A DNA stretch of 55,646 nucleotides from the NCBI RefSeq assembly GCF_037078405.1, contig NZ_JAYMGZ010000007.1, forward strand, positions 1 to 55,646. The letters run 5' to 3'. The stretch comes from Haloarcula sp. DT43. GTDB taxonomy: Archaea; Halobacteriota; Halobacteria; Halobacteriales; Haloarculaceae. Within the stretch, counting starts at the first letter, position 1. Every line of letters starts with the position of its first letter. The notes under the pieces were generated by a model. The model was not told the DNA's origin. It ran no database searches and was given only the letters and a program-made list of their open reading frames with translations. Shown one piece after another: positions 8,323-16,187 of the stretch. A program made the position numbers and the translations under genes.

Positions 8323-8844
8323 TCAGCCGAAGATGCCCCGGACGACGTCGGCGACCACGTTAATCGCGTACCACTTGACGCTGCCGACGAAGCCGAGACC
8401 GGAGACGCTGATTTGGCCCGCGGTGACGGCATTCTTGAACTCTACAGTGGGGTTGTTCGACCCGATGACTCGGTCCATCGTCGCCTTGTCCGTGTTCATC
8501 TGGATGGTCGCATCGTCACGGGTGCCCAGCGTCAGTTCCTGCATCTGAAGCTCGTCGTTCATGCTGAACGACACGGACGCTTCGGTTCCGTTCGCGGGGT
8601 CGTCCACCACGAGGTTCACCTTCTCGCCTTGCAACTGACCAGCTATGAAGCCGAAGTCCTCCGGGTCGACGTTCGCGTTGTACGTCTCGACCATCGGTCC
8701 CATCCGGTCGAACATATCGACCGCCCAGTCGGGCTGGTCGCTCTGTGCGGCGACGGGGGTTGCGACCGCACCGGCCGCGGCGACGACGAGGACGAGGGAG
8801 AGGACCACCCGAGTGAGAGCGGCAGTAGTTGGTACGTATTTCAT
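8323..8844 (-). CDS. Secreted protein with signal peptide, 173 aa, unknown function
   Basis: Residues 1-33 are a Sec-type signal peptide ending AVATPVAAQ. The mature domain (about 140 residues) contains TLGTRDDATIQMNTDKATMDRVIG, which resembles the ligand-pocket strand of SCP2-like lipid-binding domains; this is only a suggestion. The last 20 residues (WYAINVVADVVRGIFG) are hydrophobic and may be a membrane-associating helix. A strong TATA box (TTTATATA on the minus strand, 8871-8878) lies about 28 bp upstream of the ATG at 8844. Confidence 0.72.
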   Translation of the reverse strand: MKYVPTTAALTRVVLSLVLVVAAAGAVATPVAAQSDQPDWAVDMFDRMGPMVETYNANVDPEDFGFIAGQLQGEKVNLVVDDPANGTEASVSFSMNDELQMQELTLGTRDDATIQMNTDKATMDRVIGSNNPTVEFKNAVTAGQISVSGLGFVGSVKWYAINVVADVVRGIFG

Positions 8845-8930
8845 AACGAATATCTAAACGTTCGAATAGTATATAAAGACGTAGTGAGGCGTGCTAGAAC
8901 GGCCTTAGTCAGCTTTCTGACGAAGAAGTG

Positions 8931-10409
8931 TCAGATACGATAGGTCGGCCCGTCGTCGGTGTCCTGGACCTCGACGCCGAGGGCTTCGAGTTCGTCCCGG
9001 AGTTCGTCGGCCCGCTCGTAGTTCCCGGCGTCGCGCTCCTGCTCGCGGACGCGCAAGACCAGGTCGACCACGTCGCCGGCCAGCGACACGTCGCCGCTGT
9101 CGTCGTCGCCGAAGGACAGTCCGAGGATGCCGCCGCCCAGTTCCTCGAACGTCTCGACGGCCCGTCGGAGCGCCCGGTAGTCGTACTCGTCGCGGCCGTC
9201 GACGTGCGTGTTGACCGCGGCGGTCAGGTCCAGCAGTGCGGTCGTCGCCTCCCGCGTGTTGAAGTCGTCGTTCATCGCGGCCTCGAAGTCGTCTCGGGTG
9301 GCGTCGACGGCGTCCCGGAGCGCCTCGTCGGTCACCTTCGCGTAGGCCTCCACGGCGTCGCAGGCCGCCACCGCGCGCTCGTAGCCCCGCGAGAGGCGGT
9401 CCCAGCGCTCCTCGGCCTCCGCGACGGTCTCGTCGCTGTAGGTCGCCCGCGAGGTGTAGGCCGTCGACAGCAGGAAGGTCCGGAGCACGTCGGGGCCGAA
9501 CTCGTCGACGGCGTCCGCGACGGTGAAGTAGTTGCCAAGCGACGAGGACATCTTCTCGTCGTCGGTCTCCAGCAGGCGGACGTGGAGCCAGTAGTTCGCG
9601 AACTGCTCGCCGGTCGCGGCCTCGCTCTGGGCCACCTCGTTCTCGTGGTGAGGGAACACGAGGTCCTGCCCGCCGACGTGGATGTCGATGGACTCGTCCA
9701 AGTGCGTCATCGACATGGCCGAGCACTCGATGTGCCAGCCCGGTCGGCCTTCGCCCCACGGCGAGTCCCACGTCTGGGCGGTCCGGCAGGCCTCCTCGGC
9801 CGGTGCGGCCTCGGGGTGCTGGTGCTCGGCGATGTCCTCGGGGGCGACGCCGCCGGCCTTCCAGAGCGCGAAGTCGGCGGGGTGGCGCTTCTCGCCCTCG
9901 CTCTCCTCGCCCTGGGATTCGATGTCCTCGACGGACTGGTTCGAGAGCTTGCCGTAGTCCTCGAAGCTCGTCACGTCGAAGTAGACCGAGCCGTTGGCCT
10001 CGTAGGCGTGGCCGCCCTCGACGAGGCGCTCGACGAGGTCGATGATTTCGGGGACGTGCTCGGAGACGCGGGGGTACACCTCCGCCCGGCCGAGGTTGAG
10101 CGACCGCATGTCCTCGATGACCTGCCGGACGTAGTGGCGGGCCACGTCGGCCTCGCTGTCGCCGTCCTCGCCGACGCGGGCGACGATCTTCTCGTTGACG
10201 TCGGTGAAGTTCTCCACGTGGTGGACCTCGTAGCCCAGGTGGTCGAGCCAGCGGGCCATCACGTCGACGTGGACCCAACCGCGCGCGTGGCCGAGGTGGG
10301 GCGGGTCGGAGGTCGTCAGCCCGCAGTAGTACAGCAACACGGAGTCGGGGTCGCGCGGCTCGAAGGGCTCTTTCTCACCGGTCAACGTGTTCGTCACGCG
10401 AAGCGTCAT
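8931..10409 (-). CDS. cysS: Cysteine--tRNA ligase
   Basis: This 492-residue class I aminoacyl-tRNA synthetase charges tRNA-Cys. The HIGH-equivalent PPHLGHARG is at about 36-44, preceded by the zinc-ligand Cys29 in YYCGLT. GWHIECSAM follows (WHIECSAM is specific to CysRS), and the KMSKS-equivalent KMSSSLGNYF is at about 286. The C-terminal anticodon-binding region ends in LEALGVEVQDTDDGPTYRI. Length matches the family. A TATA-like TTAAAG sits about 27 bp before the ATG. It is a single gene, followed on the same strand by the secreted protein. Confidence 0.96.
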   Translation of the reverse strand: MTLRVTNTLTGEKEPFEPRDPDSVLLYYCGLTTSDPPHLGHARGWVHVDVMARWLDHLGYEVHHVENFTDVNEKIVARVGEDGDSEADVARHYVRQVIEDMRSLNLGRAEVYPRVSEHVPEIIDLVERLVEGGHAYEANGSVYFDVTSFEDYGKLSNQSVEDIESQGEESEGEKRHPADFALWKAGGVAPEDIAEHQHPEAAPAEEACRTAQTWDSPWGEGRPGWHIECSAMSMTHLDESIDIHVGGQDLVFPHHENEVAQSEAATGEQFANYWLHVRLLETDDEKMSSSLGNYFTVADAVDEFGPDVLRTFLLSTAYTSRATYSDETVAEAEERWDRLSRGYERAVAACDAVEAYAKVTDEALRDAVDATRDDFEAAMNDDFNTREATTALLDLTAAVNTHVDGRDEYDYRALRRAVETFEELGGGILGLSFGDDDSGDVSLAGDVVDLVLRVREQERDAGNYERADELRDELEALGVEVQDTDDGPTYRI

Positions 10410-10456
10410 TATCGGGGGGAACTGCGTCCGCCCGCTTTAAGCCGTCGGAAGGCGAC

Positions 10457-10930
10457 TCACCCCTGCACCACCGCCTCGACCACCCGGAGCGCGTCCGGCC
10501 CCGCACGGCGACGCACGACCACGACGAGCGCGTCCCCGGTGACGCCGGCGGCGTCGACCGCGACGTCCGCTGCTCGCAGGCGACCCAGCACCTCGGCCAG
10601 CGCCGGCGGCGAGAGGTCGCCGGTGGCGACGATACCCGTCAGGGAGCCAGCGCCCTCTGCGAAGGCGGCGTCCCCGACCTGAAGGACGGCGTCGGTCGTC
10701 TCGGCCCGTCCCAGCCCGCTCTGCATCGAGACGCGAGCGTCGCTGTCGTGGGCCGGGTGGTCGTCCAGTTCCTCGGCGAACCGTCGGAGGGCGGTCGCGA
10801 CGGCCTCCGCGTCGCCGTCGACGTCGAGCGTCCGCGCGGCGGCCGTGTAGTTGACGACGCCGGCCCGGAGCGCGTCGTAGAGGAACGGGCGCTCGCGGAC
10901 GGCGTCCCTGGTCGCGGCGGCGAGTGACAT
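10457..10930 (-). CDS. Conserved haloarchaeal protein (DUF7523-like), 157 aa
   Basis: A two-part soluble protein. The N-terminal helical part (residues 1-60, RDAVRERPFLYDALRAGVVNYTAAARTLDV...) looks like a winged-helix or helical DNA/ligand domain. The C-terminal part (about 80-157, SLTGIVATGDLSPPALAEVLGRL) has the alternating strand/helix pattern of an ACT-like small-molecule domain. That layout would suit an effector-sensing regulator, but this is inference. A TATA-like CTTTTGCC lies 26 bp before the ATG. It is 47 bp upstream of cysS on the same strand and could be co-transcribed with it. Confidence 0.7.
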   Translation of the reverse strand: MSLAAATRDAVRERPFLYDALRAGVVNYTAAARTLDVDGDAEAVATALRRFAEELDDHPAHDSDARVSMQSGLGRAETTDAVLQVGDAAFAEGAGSLTGIVATGDLSPPALAEVLGRLRAADVAVDAAGVTGDALVVVVRRRAGPDALRVVEAVVQG

Positions 10931-11124
10931 TGGCGTCGACCACGCCCGGCGCGGGCAAAAGTCGTTCCATCGGTGACGGCGTGGGTAGCGGCGCCGCGCC
11001 GTCCGGCTATACTCGCCGGACAGGCGCGCTCCCCCCTCAGAACTACGGGCCCACTCCCAGCGAGTGAGAACAGGGGGAGGGGTTTGTCACCCTCGACGCC
11101 CACTCTCTACACGAGGGAAGGACA

Positions 11125-11283
11125 ATGGCGATTGCACAACGAGAGCGGCAGACGTTCGGACAGCCCCTGGGAGCAGCGGAGCGTGTCGTCGGCGGCATCG
11201 TCGTCGCTGCCGGCGCGCTGGGACACGCCGCACTGCTTGTGGCCGCCGGACTGTTGTTCTACGTACTCCTGTTCGGGCTGTGA
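11125..11283 (+). CDS. Small single-helix membrane protein, 52 aa
   Basis: The frame MAIAQRERQTFGQPLG ... LLFYVLLFGL has a polar N-terminus of about 20 residues and a long hydrophobic stretch (21-52), enough for one long or two short membrane spans. A purine-rich GGGAAGGAC directly precedes the ATG and could be a Shine-Dalgarno site. Nothing links it to a known family. Confidence 0.5.
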   Translation: MAIAQRERQTFGQPLGAAERVVGGIVVAAGALGHAALLVAAGLLFYVLLFGL

Positions 11284-11396
11284 CCGGATGAATCGGGTGG
11301 CAACCACACGGTCTCCGAGTTCGACGCCGACCAGCCCGTCGGCTATCCGGACGGGCCAACGAAGGCCATAAGGACGGTTCGCACCAACTGACCCGT

Positions 11397-12278
11397 ATGG
11401 ACGAAGCCCTCGTTATCGCGGCCCACGGCTCCCACCTGAACGCCGAGTCGAGTACGCCGACCTACGACCACGCGGACACCATCCGGGCGACCGGCGCGTT
11501 CGCCGAGGTCCGCGAGTCCTTCTGGAAGGAGGAACCGTCGTTCCGGGAGGCCCTGCGGACCGTCGACGCCGACGAGGTGTACCTGGTCCCGCTGTTCATC
11601 TCGGAGGGCTATTTCACCGAGCAGGTCATCCCCCGAGAGTTCCGTCTCGACGACTGGGATCCGGAGCTGTGGGACTCCGACGGGACGAGCGCCACGCACG
11701 CGACGCTTTCCGCCGCGGACACGGGCCAGACGGTCCACTACTGCGGCCCGGCGGGTACCCACGACGCGATGAGCGACGTCATCGTGCAGCGCGCCGAGTC
11801 CGTCACTGGCGACCCCGACGTGGGCGAGGGGTTCGGTCTCGCGGTCGTCGGCCACGGCACCGAGCGCAACGAGAACTCCGCGAAGGCCATCCAGTACCAC
11901 GCCGACCGCATCCGCGAGCGGGGCCGCTTCGACGAGGTGCAGTCGCTGTTCATGGACGAGGACCCCAAGGTCGACGACGTGGCCGACTACTTCGAGAGCG
12001 ACGACGTCGTCGTCGTCCCGCTGTTCATCGCCGACGGCTTCCACACCCAGGAGGACATTCCCGAGGACATGGGGCTGACCGACGACTACCGGACCGGCTA
12101 CGACGTGCCGACCACCGTCGAGGGCCACGACATCTGGTACGCCGGCGCAGTCGGGACGGAGCCGCTGATGGCCGACGTGGTGCTCGAACGGGCCGCCGAC
12201 GCGGGCGCGGACGTGAGCGCCGCCATCGCACAGGTACGCGAGGAGACCGGCGGCGCGAAGCCCGCGACCGGGGACTGA
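11397..12278 (+). CDS. cbiX: Sirohydrochlorin cobaltochelatase CbiX-type protein
   Basis: This 293-residue protein has two tandem CbiX/SirB-like halves. The first starts ALVIAAHGSHLNAESSTP (metal-ligand His in AHGS) and the second GLAVVGHGTERNENSAKA (GHGT), each followed by a VVPLFIADGFHT/VPLFISEGYFT motif bearing the second ligand region. CbiX inserts Co2+ into sirohydrochlorin in the early (anaerobic) cobalamin pathway. A TATA-like CCATAAGG is centred 26 bp before the ATG, indicating a leaderless transcript. The next gene encodes a DR2241-type protein, a partner of CbiX domains, which supports the role. A ferrochelatase role for siroheme is the alternative. Confidence 0.88.
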   Translation: MDEALVIAAHGSHLNAESSTPTYDHADTIRATGAFAEVRESFWKEEPSFREALRTVDADEVYLVPLFISEGYFTEQVIPREFRLDDWDPELWDSDGTSATHATLSAADTGQTVHYCGPAGTHDAMSDVIVQRAESVTGDPDVGEGFGLAVVGHGTERNENSAKAIQYHADRIRERGRFDEVQSLFMDEDPKVDDVADYFESDDVVVVPLFIADGFHTQEDIPEDMGLTDDYRTGYDVPTTVEGHDIWYAGAVGTEPLMADVVLERAADAGADVSAAIAQVREETGGAKPATGD

Positions 12279-12363
12279 AGTCGCCGCCGGGCCGAAACCG
12301 ACGAGGCCGCCGCTGGCTGGCCGGAACCAGCCGACTTTTGCCGACCGAGTACCGTCTTCCGGT

Positions 12364-13434
12364 ATGGACGGCGAGTACGTGGACGCGCTGGTGGCAACCG
12401 CCCCCGATGGCATCGCCTTCGACGACCTCCACGTGACCCACGGGAGCGACGGGTACACGTTCCGGACGCCGGACGTGGACCGCAGCGGCATCGACGAGGA
12501 GACGCTCCGGACGGTGGCGGCGTCGCCGTACGCCCGGAACTGGTACTTCTGGCACGCCACCGCCCCACAGAAGGCGGACCGCTGGGCGTTCCTCCGGTGG
12601 CTCGAAGGCGCACAGCAGCGGGACGTGGCCGAGCGCTACGACGCGCTCGCCGACGGCATCGCCGCGACCTGGGGGGAACTCCATCTGACCGTCTCCCGCT
12701 CCGACGGGGAGCGGACCTACGGCGTCCGGCACCGCGCCGACGCGGACGTCGGAACCAGCGCGCTCGACACGTACGACGACCCCCTCGACGCGCGCGAGAT
12801 AGCGAAACACGACGACGACGGCGACTACCGACCACTCAAGACCGCACCGTCGCTCCGGACCGGCTGGGCGTTCCCCGAGCTATCGGCGAGCGAGTTCGTC
12901 ACGACGGTCGACGCGTTCTACCCGGCGACCATCGCGAACTGGCACCGAGAGCGGGAGGGCGACCTCGACGTGACTCACTGGCGGGAGACCGTCGACCGCC
13001 AGACCGGGATTTACGGCGTCGTCAGGACCTGGGACCGCGGCGACGGCCACGAACACGTCAACTGGGTCGCCGAGGCCTGCTGTGACGACTCCCAGTGTCT
13101 CAAGCGCCGGGAGTGGCAGTACGACGACGAGACCGACCTCGACGTCGACGGGGGCTCCGGGGCGTTCCCCTGCCGGGAGCCCTGCTCGCTGGTCATCGCC
13201 GGCGCGCGCAAGTGGACGAAACTCGAAGGCGAGCAGTCCCGGACCTACGAGTTCGAACTCACGCCGAGCGAGAAAGAGCAGCTAGAGGACATCATCGACG
13301 CCGTGGCCGACGGCGAGGCCGAGGATATCCGCGAGGCGGACATCTACGAGGGGGCCAACCGGTATCGCGCACGATTCCTGCGGGCGAAACTGTTCGACGA
13401 CGAGGGGAACCTCGGCGGCGTCGAGACGGAGTAA
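12364..13434 (+). CDS. DR2241-like Fe-S protein associated with CbiX
   Basis: This 356-residue protein resembles the domains that accompany CbiX in Deinococcus DR2241 (a stabilising domain followed by a 4Fe-4S domain). Here the CbiX part is a separate upstream gene. A Cys cluster is visible: C239, C240, C245 (ACCDDSQC) and C270, C274 (PCREPC), suitable for an iron-sulfur cluster. The N-terminal half has alternating basic/acidic helices and no transmembrane segment. It begins 85 bp after cbiX with its own TATA-like CTTTTGCC about 26 bp before the ATG. A redox role tied to cobaltochelation is inferred; no enzyme activity is known to me. Confidence 0.8.
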   Translation: MDGEYVDALVATAPDGIAFDDLHVTHGSDGYTFRTPDVDRSGIDEETLRTVAASPYARNWYFWHATAPQKADRWAFLRWLEGAQQRDVAERYDALADGIAATWGELHLTVSRSDGERTYGVRHRADADVGTSALDTYDDPLDAREIAKHDDDGDYRPLKTAPSLRTGWAFPELSASEFVTTVDAFYPATIANWHREREGDLDVTHWRETVDRQTGIYGVVRTWDRGDGHEHVNWVAEACCDDSQCLKRREWQYDDETDLDVDGGSGAFPCREPCSLVIAGARKWTKLEGEQSRTYEFELTPSEKEQLEDIIDAVADGEAEDIREADIYEGANRYRARFLRAKLFDDEGNLGGVETE

Positions 13435-13437
13435 CGC

Positions 13438-13998
13438 TCAGGACGAACGGGCGGCGACGACAAACAGCCCCAGCACGACCGTGACCGCGAGGACCGCGCC
13501 GACGGCCAGGAGCACGTTCTCGGTGAGCACCAGCGCGATTAGCCCCGCTATCAGGGCCGTGAAGCCGCCGGCCGCCAGTATCGGTCCCGGGAACAGGTCG
13601 TCGAAGGCGGGCTCCGACGCCGTCGGCTTCGGCTGTGGTTTCGAGAGTTCCTCGTCGACGATGACTGGGTCGTTGTCCGTTCCACCCTCCGGAATATGCA
13701 CGTCGACGTACCGCGTCTGAGCACCGTAGGCCGTCACCACCTTGAGCTTGCCACGGACCGGCCCGTCGCCGTGGACGGTCACTCTGACCAGCCGGTCGGT
13801 CTCGGCCCGTACGTGGTGGTTCGTGGCGTCGAGGGATGCGACCGACGACAGCGCGTCGTCGAGGTGGAGATGGACGTGCAGCGCCTCGCCGTGGTTGTGT
13901 AGCTGTACGTCGAAACTCCCTGTCGCGTCGAACTCCGTCGGTACTTCGAGGCTATGGATGTCCGTCCGGTTGAGGTGAACGGGCAGGGAGTCAGGCAC
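13438..13998 (-). CDS. Membrane-anchored haloarchaeal protein (DUF7524-like), 186 aa
   Basis: The N-terminal ~115 residues form a beta-rich domain without a signal peptide (MPDSLPVHLNRTDIHSLEVP ... HNHGEALHVHLHLDD). A short Pro/Lys linker (KPQPKPTA) follows, then two membrane helices (about 138-156 and 161-182). The soluble domain therefore probably sits in the cytoplasm or is translocated without cleavage. It converges on the DR2241-like gene with only 3 bp between stops. TATA-like CTTTTTTTCC lies 26 bp before the start. Function is unknown. Confidence 0.65.
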   Translation of the reverse strand: MPDSLPVHLNRTDIHSLEVPTEFDATGSFDVQLHNHGEALHVHLHLDDALSSVASLDATNHHVRAETDRLVRVTVHGDGPVRGKLKVVTAYGAQTRYVDVHIPEGGTDNDPVIVDEELSKPQPKPTASEPAFDDLFPGPILAAGGFTALIAGLIALVLTENVLLAVGAVLAVTVVLGLFVVAARSS

Positions 13999-14031
13999 GG
14001 ACGTGACTCCGCGGGGCGAGGAAAAAAAGGT

Positions 14032-14226
14032 TCAGGCCGGCGCTTCGTCGCGCATGTCCGGCGGGAGCAGGTTCGGGATGCCGTCCTCGATGGGGAACGT
14101 CTCGCCACACTCGGTACAGACGAGCTCGCCCGAGATTATCTCGCCGTCGTCGCGCTCCGTCACTTCGAGGTTGAGGTCGTGTTTGTCCAGAGGGCAGCAG
14201 ATAATCTCCATCAGGTCCTCTTTCAT
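14032..14226 (-). CDS. Trm112-like zinc-ribbon protein, 64 aa
   Basis: MKEDLMEIICCPLDKHDLNL starts the protein, and VCTECGETFPIEDGIPNLLP completes it. This is the Trm112/YcaR pattern (CCPxCKxxL ... CxxCGxxFPIxDGIPxxLP). In archaea and eukaryotes Trm112 activates and stabilises several methyltransferases that act on tRNA, rRNA and release factors. The ATG at 14226 has a TATA-like CTTTTGCG 26 bp upstream; the open frame to 14253 runs over that box. It is 92 bp downstream of purA on... the opposite end of the same strand block, with no shared operon evident. Confidence 0.85.
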   Translation of the reverse strand: MKEDLMEIICCPLDKHDLNLEVTERDDGEIISGELVCTECGETFPIEDGIPNLLPPDMRDEAPA

Positions 14227-14317
14227 ACGTTCGGCCAGGACCGGCGGTCGCAAAAGTCTGCCGCTCTTGCCGTAGCTATAGTCCGTTCGAGGGAGAAGCC
14301 AGGGGAACGAGCGCCCG

Positions 14318-15694
14318 TCAGAACGGCTGTTCGCGGACGATGGTCTCGCCGCGACCGGGGCCGACGCCGATGGCGTAGGCCGGCGTGTCGAGTTCGTCCT
14401 CGATGTACTCGATGTAGGCCTTCGCGTTCTCGGGAAGTGCGTCGTAGCCCTCGTCGGCGACGGTGCCCCAGTCGGCTTCGGGCCAGCCGTCGAACGACCG
14501 GACGTTCGCCTCGCAGCGCGCCCACTGCTCGGTGGTCGCGGGCATCGACGCCAGTTCCTCGCCGTCGAGCGTGTAGGTGTGGCCGACCTTCACTTCGTCG
14601 AGGCCGGCGAGCACGTCGAGGTGGTTGATGGCGATGCCGGTGAAGCCGGAGACACGGGTCGAGTGCCGGAGCATCGGCAGGTCAAGCCAGCCGACTCGGC
14701 GCGGCCGTCCGGTGACCGTGCCGTACTCGCCGCCCTCCTCGCGGATGTAGTTCGCCAGCTCCTCGTCGTCGCCCTCGCCCTGCTCGTCGTAGCCGGGCGT
14801 GTCGCCGACGACGCCGCCGAGTTCGGTCGGGAGCGGCCCGCTACCGACGCGGGTGAGGTAGGCCTTGACGATGCCGACGACTTCGCCGCCGCCGACGACG
14901 CCGGGGCTGAGGCCGGTCCCGGTCGCCGCGCCGCCAGCGGTCGGGTTCGAGGAGGTGACGTAGGGGTAGTTCCCGTGGTCGATGTCGATTATCGTCCCCT
15001 GCGCGCCCTCCAGCATGACGTTTTGGCCCTCGTCGATGGTCGCGCTGAGGAAGGCACCCGCGTTGACCGTCATGTCCTCGGCCTCGAAGCGGCGGCCGAA
15101 CTCGCGGAACTCCTCGAAGATAGCGTCGACGTCGAAGGCGTCGGGGTCTTCCAGGTCCTCGACGTCGAGGCCGTAGACGTCCTCGACGACGGCCCGCTTC
15201 TGGGGGACGACGTAGTCGAGGCGCTCCCGGAGCACGTCCGGGTCGAGCAGGTCGCCGACGCGGACGCCGCGCCGGCCGGCCTTGTCCTCGTAGGTCGGGC
15301 CGATGCCCCGGCCCGTCGTCCCGACTTCCTGGTCCGTCTCGCTCTTTACCTCTTCCTCGATGCCGTCGAGCACGCGGTGGAAGGGGAGAATGACGTGTGC
15401 TCGTTCGGCGATGCGGACGTCCGGGTCGAGGCCGCGTTCCTGGAGCGTGTCTATCTCGTCGAACAGCGTTCGCGGATTGACGACGCACCCGTTTCCGAGT
15501 ACGCCGACCTTGCCGCGGATGGCTCCGCTCGGAACCAGCGAGAGCTTGTACTCCTCGCCCTCGTGGACGACGGTGTGGCCGGCGTTGTCGCCGCCCTGAT
15601 AACGCGCGACGACGTCCACGTCGTCGCCGTACAGGTCGACGATGCCGCCCTTCCCTTCGTCGCCGAGCTGTGAGCCGACGATGGTTACGGTCAT
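14318..15694 (-). CDS. purA: Adenylosuccinate synthase
   Basis: This 458-residue enzyme joins IMP and aspartate using GTP, the first committed step to AMP. The phosphate loop SQLGDEGKGG is at about 8-17, the catalytic Asp is in GDEGKG, and the catalytic His is in NAGHTVV. Further family marks are TTGRGIGPTYEDKAGRRGVR, EGAQGTIIDIDHGNYPYVTS and GRPRRVGWLDLPMLR. Length fits. The start at 15694 rather than 15703 is chosen because MTVTIVG is the family start and a TATA-like TTTATCAC is centred 26 bp upstream. Confidence 0.96.
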   Translation of the reverse strand: MTVTIVGSQLGDEGKGGIVDLYGDDVDVVARYQGGDNAGHTVVHEGEEYKLSLVPSGAIRGKVGVLGNGCVVNPRTLFDEIDTLQERGLDPDVRIAERAHVILPFHRVLDGIEEEVKSETDQEVGTTGRGIGPTYEDKAGRRGVRVGDLLDPDVLRERLDYVVPQKRAVVEDVYGLDVEDLEDPDAFDVDAIFEEFREFGRRFEAEDMTVNAGAFLSATIDEGQNVMLEGAQGTIIDIDHGNYPYVTSSNPTAGGAATGTGLSPGVVGGGEVVGIVKAYLTRVGSGPLPTELGGVVGDTPGYDEQGEGDDEELANYIREEGGEYGTVTGRPRRVGWLDLPMLRHSTRVSGFTGIAINHLDVLAGLDEVKVGHTYTLDGEELASMPATTEQWARCEANVRSFDGWPEADWGTVADEGYDALPENAKAYIEYIEDELDTPAYAIGVGPGRGETIVREQPF

Positions 15695-15839
15695 CGCACG
15701 CACCTTCCAGCCACCGTGATAAACAGATTACGGTCCGCACGTCACGCTCGTGACCAGTACCCATGTGAACCGTTACGACGGTTTTAAGACACCCCTGTTC
15801 GAACGTGTCAACGTTGTAGCGGCCGGCCGAGGGAGAACA

Positions 15840-15847
15840 TTTAAATA
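15840..15847 (+). promoter_or_regulatory. TATA box of the winged-helix regulator gene
   Basis: TTTAAATA is centred about 29 bp before the ATG at 15873, the position expected for a leaderless haloarchaeal transcript. It rules out the upstream in-frame start at 15750. Confidence 0.75.
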
Positions 15848-15872
15848 CCACAACCACAAGTTAACAATTGCC

Positions 15873-16178
15873 ATGATAGACAGGCTTGAGAAGGAAGTTG
15901 ACATGCTGGAGCGCCACTTGCAGGTGCTTCGCATGGTTATCGAGAACGAGCCTATCGGTATCGTGAAGATGTCCAACGAGACCGGCTACCCGCACCACAA
16001 GGTGCGCTACTCGCTGCGGGTTCTCGAAGAGGAGAACCTCATCGAGCCCTCCAGCCAGGGTGCCATCACCACCGAACAGACCGGTGAGTTCGTCGACGAC
16101 CTCGACGAGAAAGTCGACGAAATCATCGACAAGCTCGAAGGTATGAAGATCGAAGACGCGGCCGAAATCGAAGGCTAA
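15873..16178 (+). CDS. Small winged-helix transcriptional regulator, 101 aa
   Basis: MIDRLEKEVDMLERHLQVLR forms an N-terminal coiled helix. A winged-helix follows: GIVKMSNETGYPHHKVRYSL is the helix-turn-helix and RVLEEENLIEPSSQGAITT the wing. An acidic C-terminal helix (EFVDDLDEKVDEIIDKLEG) could mediate dimerisation. This looks like a conserved haloarchaeal DNA-binding protein. It is divergent from purA, with 178 bp between starts, so it could regulate purA or itself, which is untested. AT content of its 5' region is higher than in its neighbours. Confidence 0.8.
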   Translation: MIDRLEKEVDMLERHLQVLRMVIENEPIGIVKMSNETGYPHHKVRYSLRVLEEENLIEPSSQGAITTEQTGEFVDDLDEKVDEIIDKLEGMKIEDAAEIEG

Positions 16179-16187
16179 GCTTCTCTT

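Noticed and set aside
15750-15872. N-terminal extension of the small winged-helix regulator
   Set aside because: TTTAAATA at 15840 places the transcript start at or just before 15873, so the extension would not be translated.
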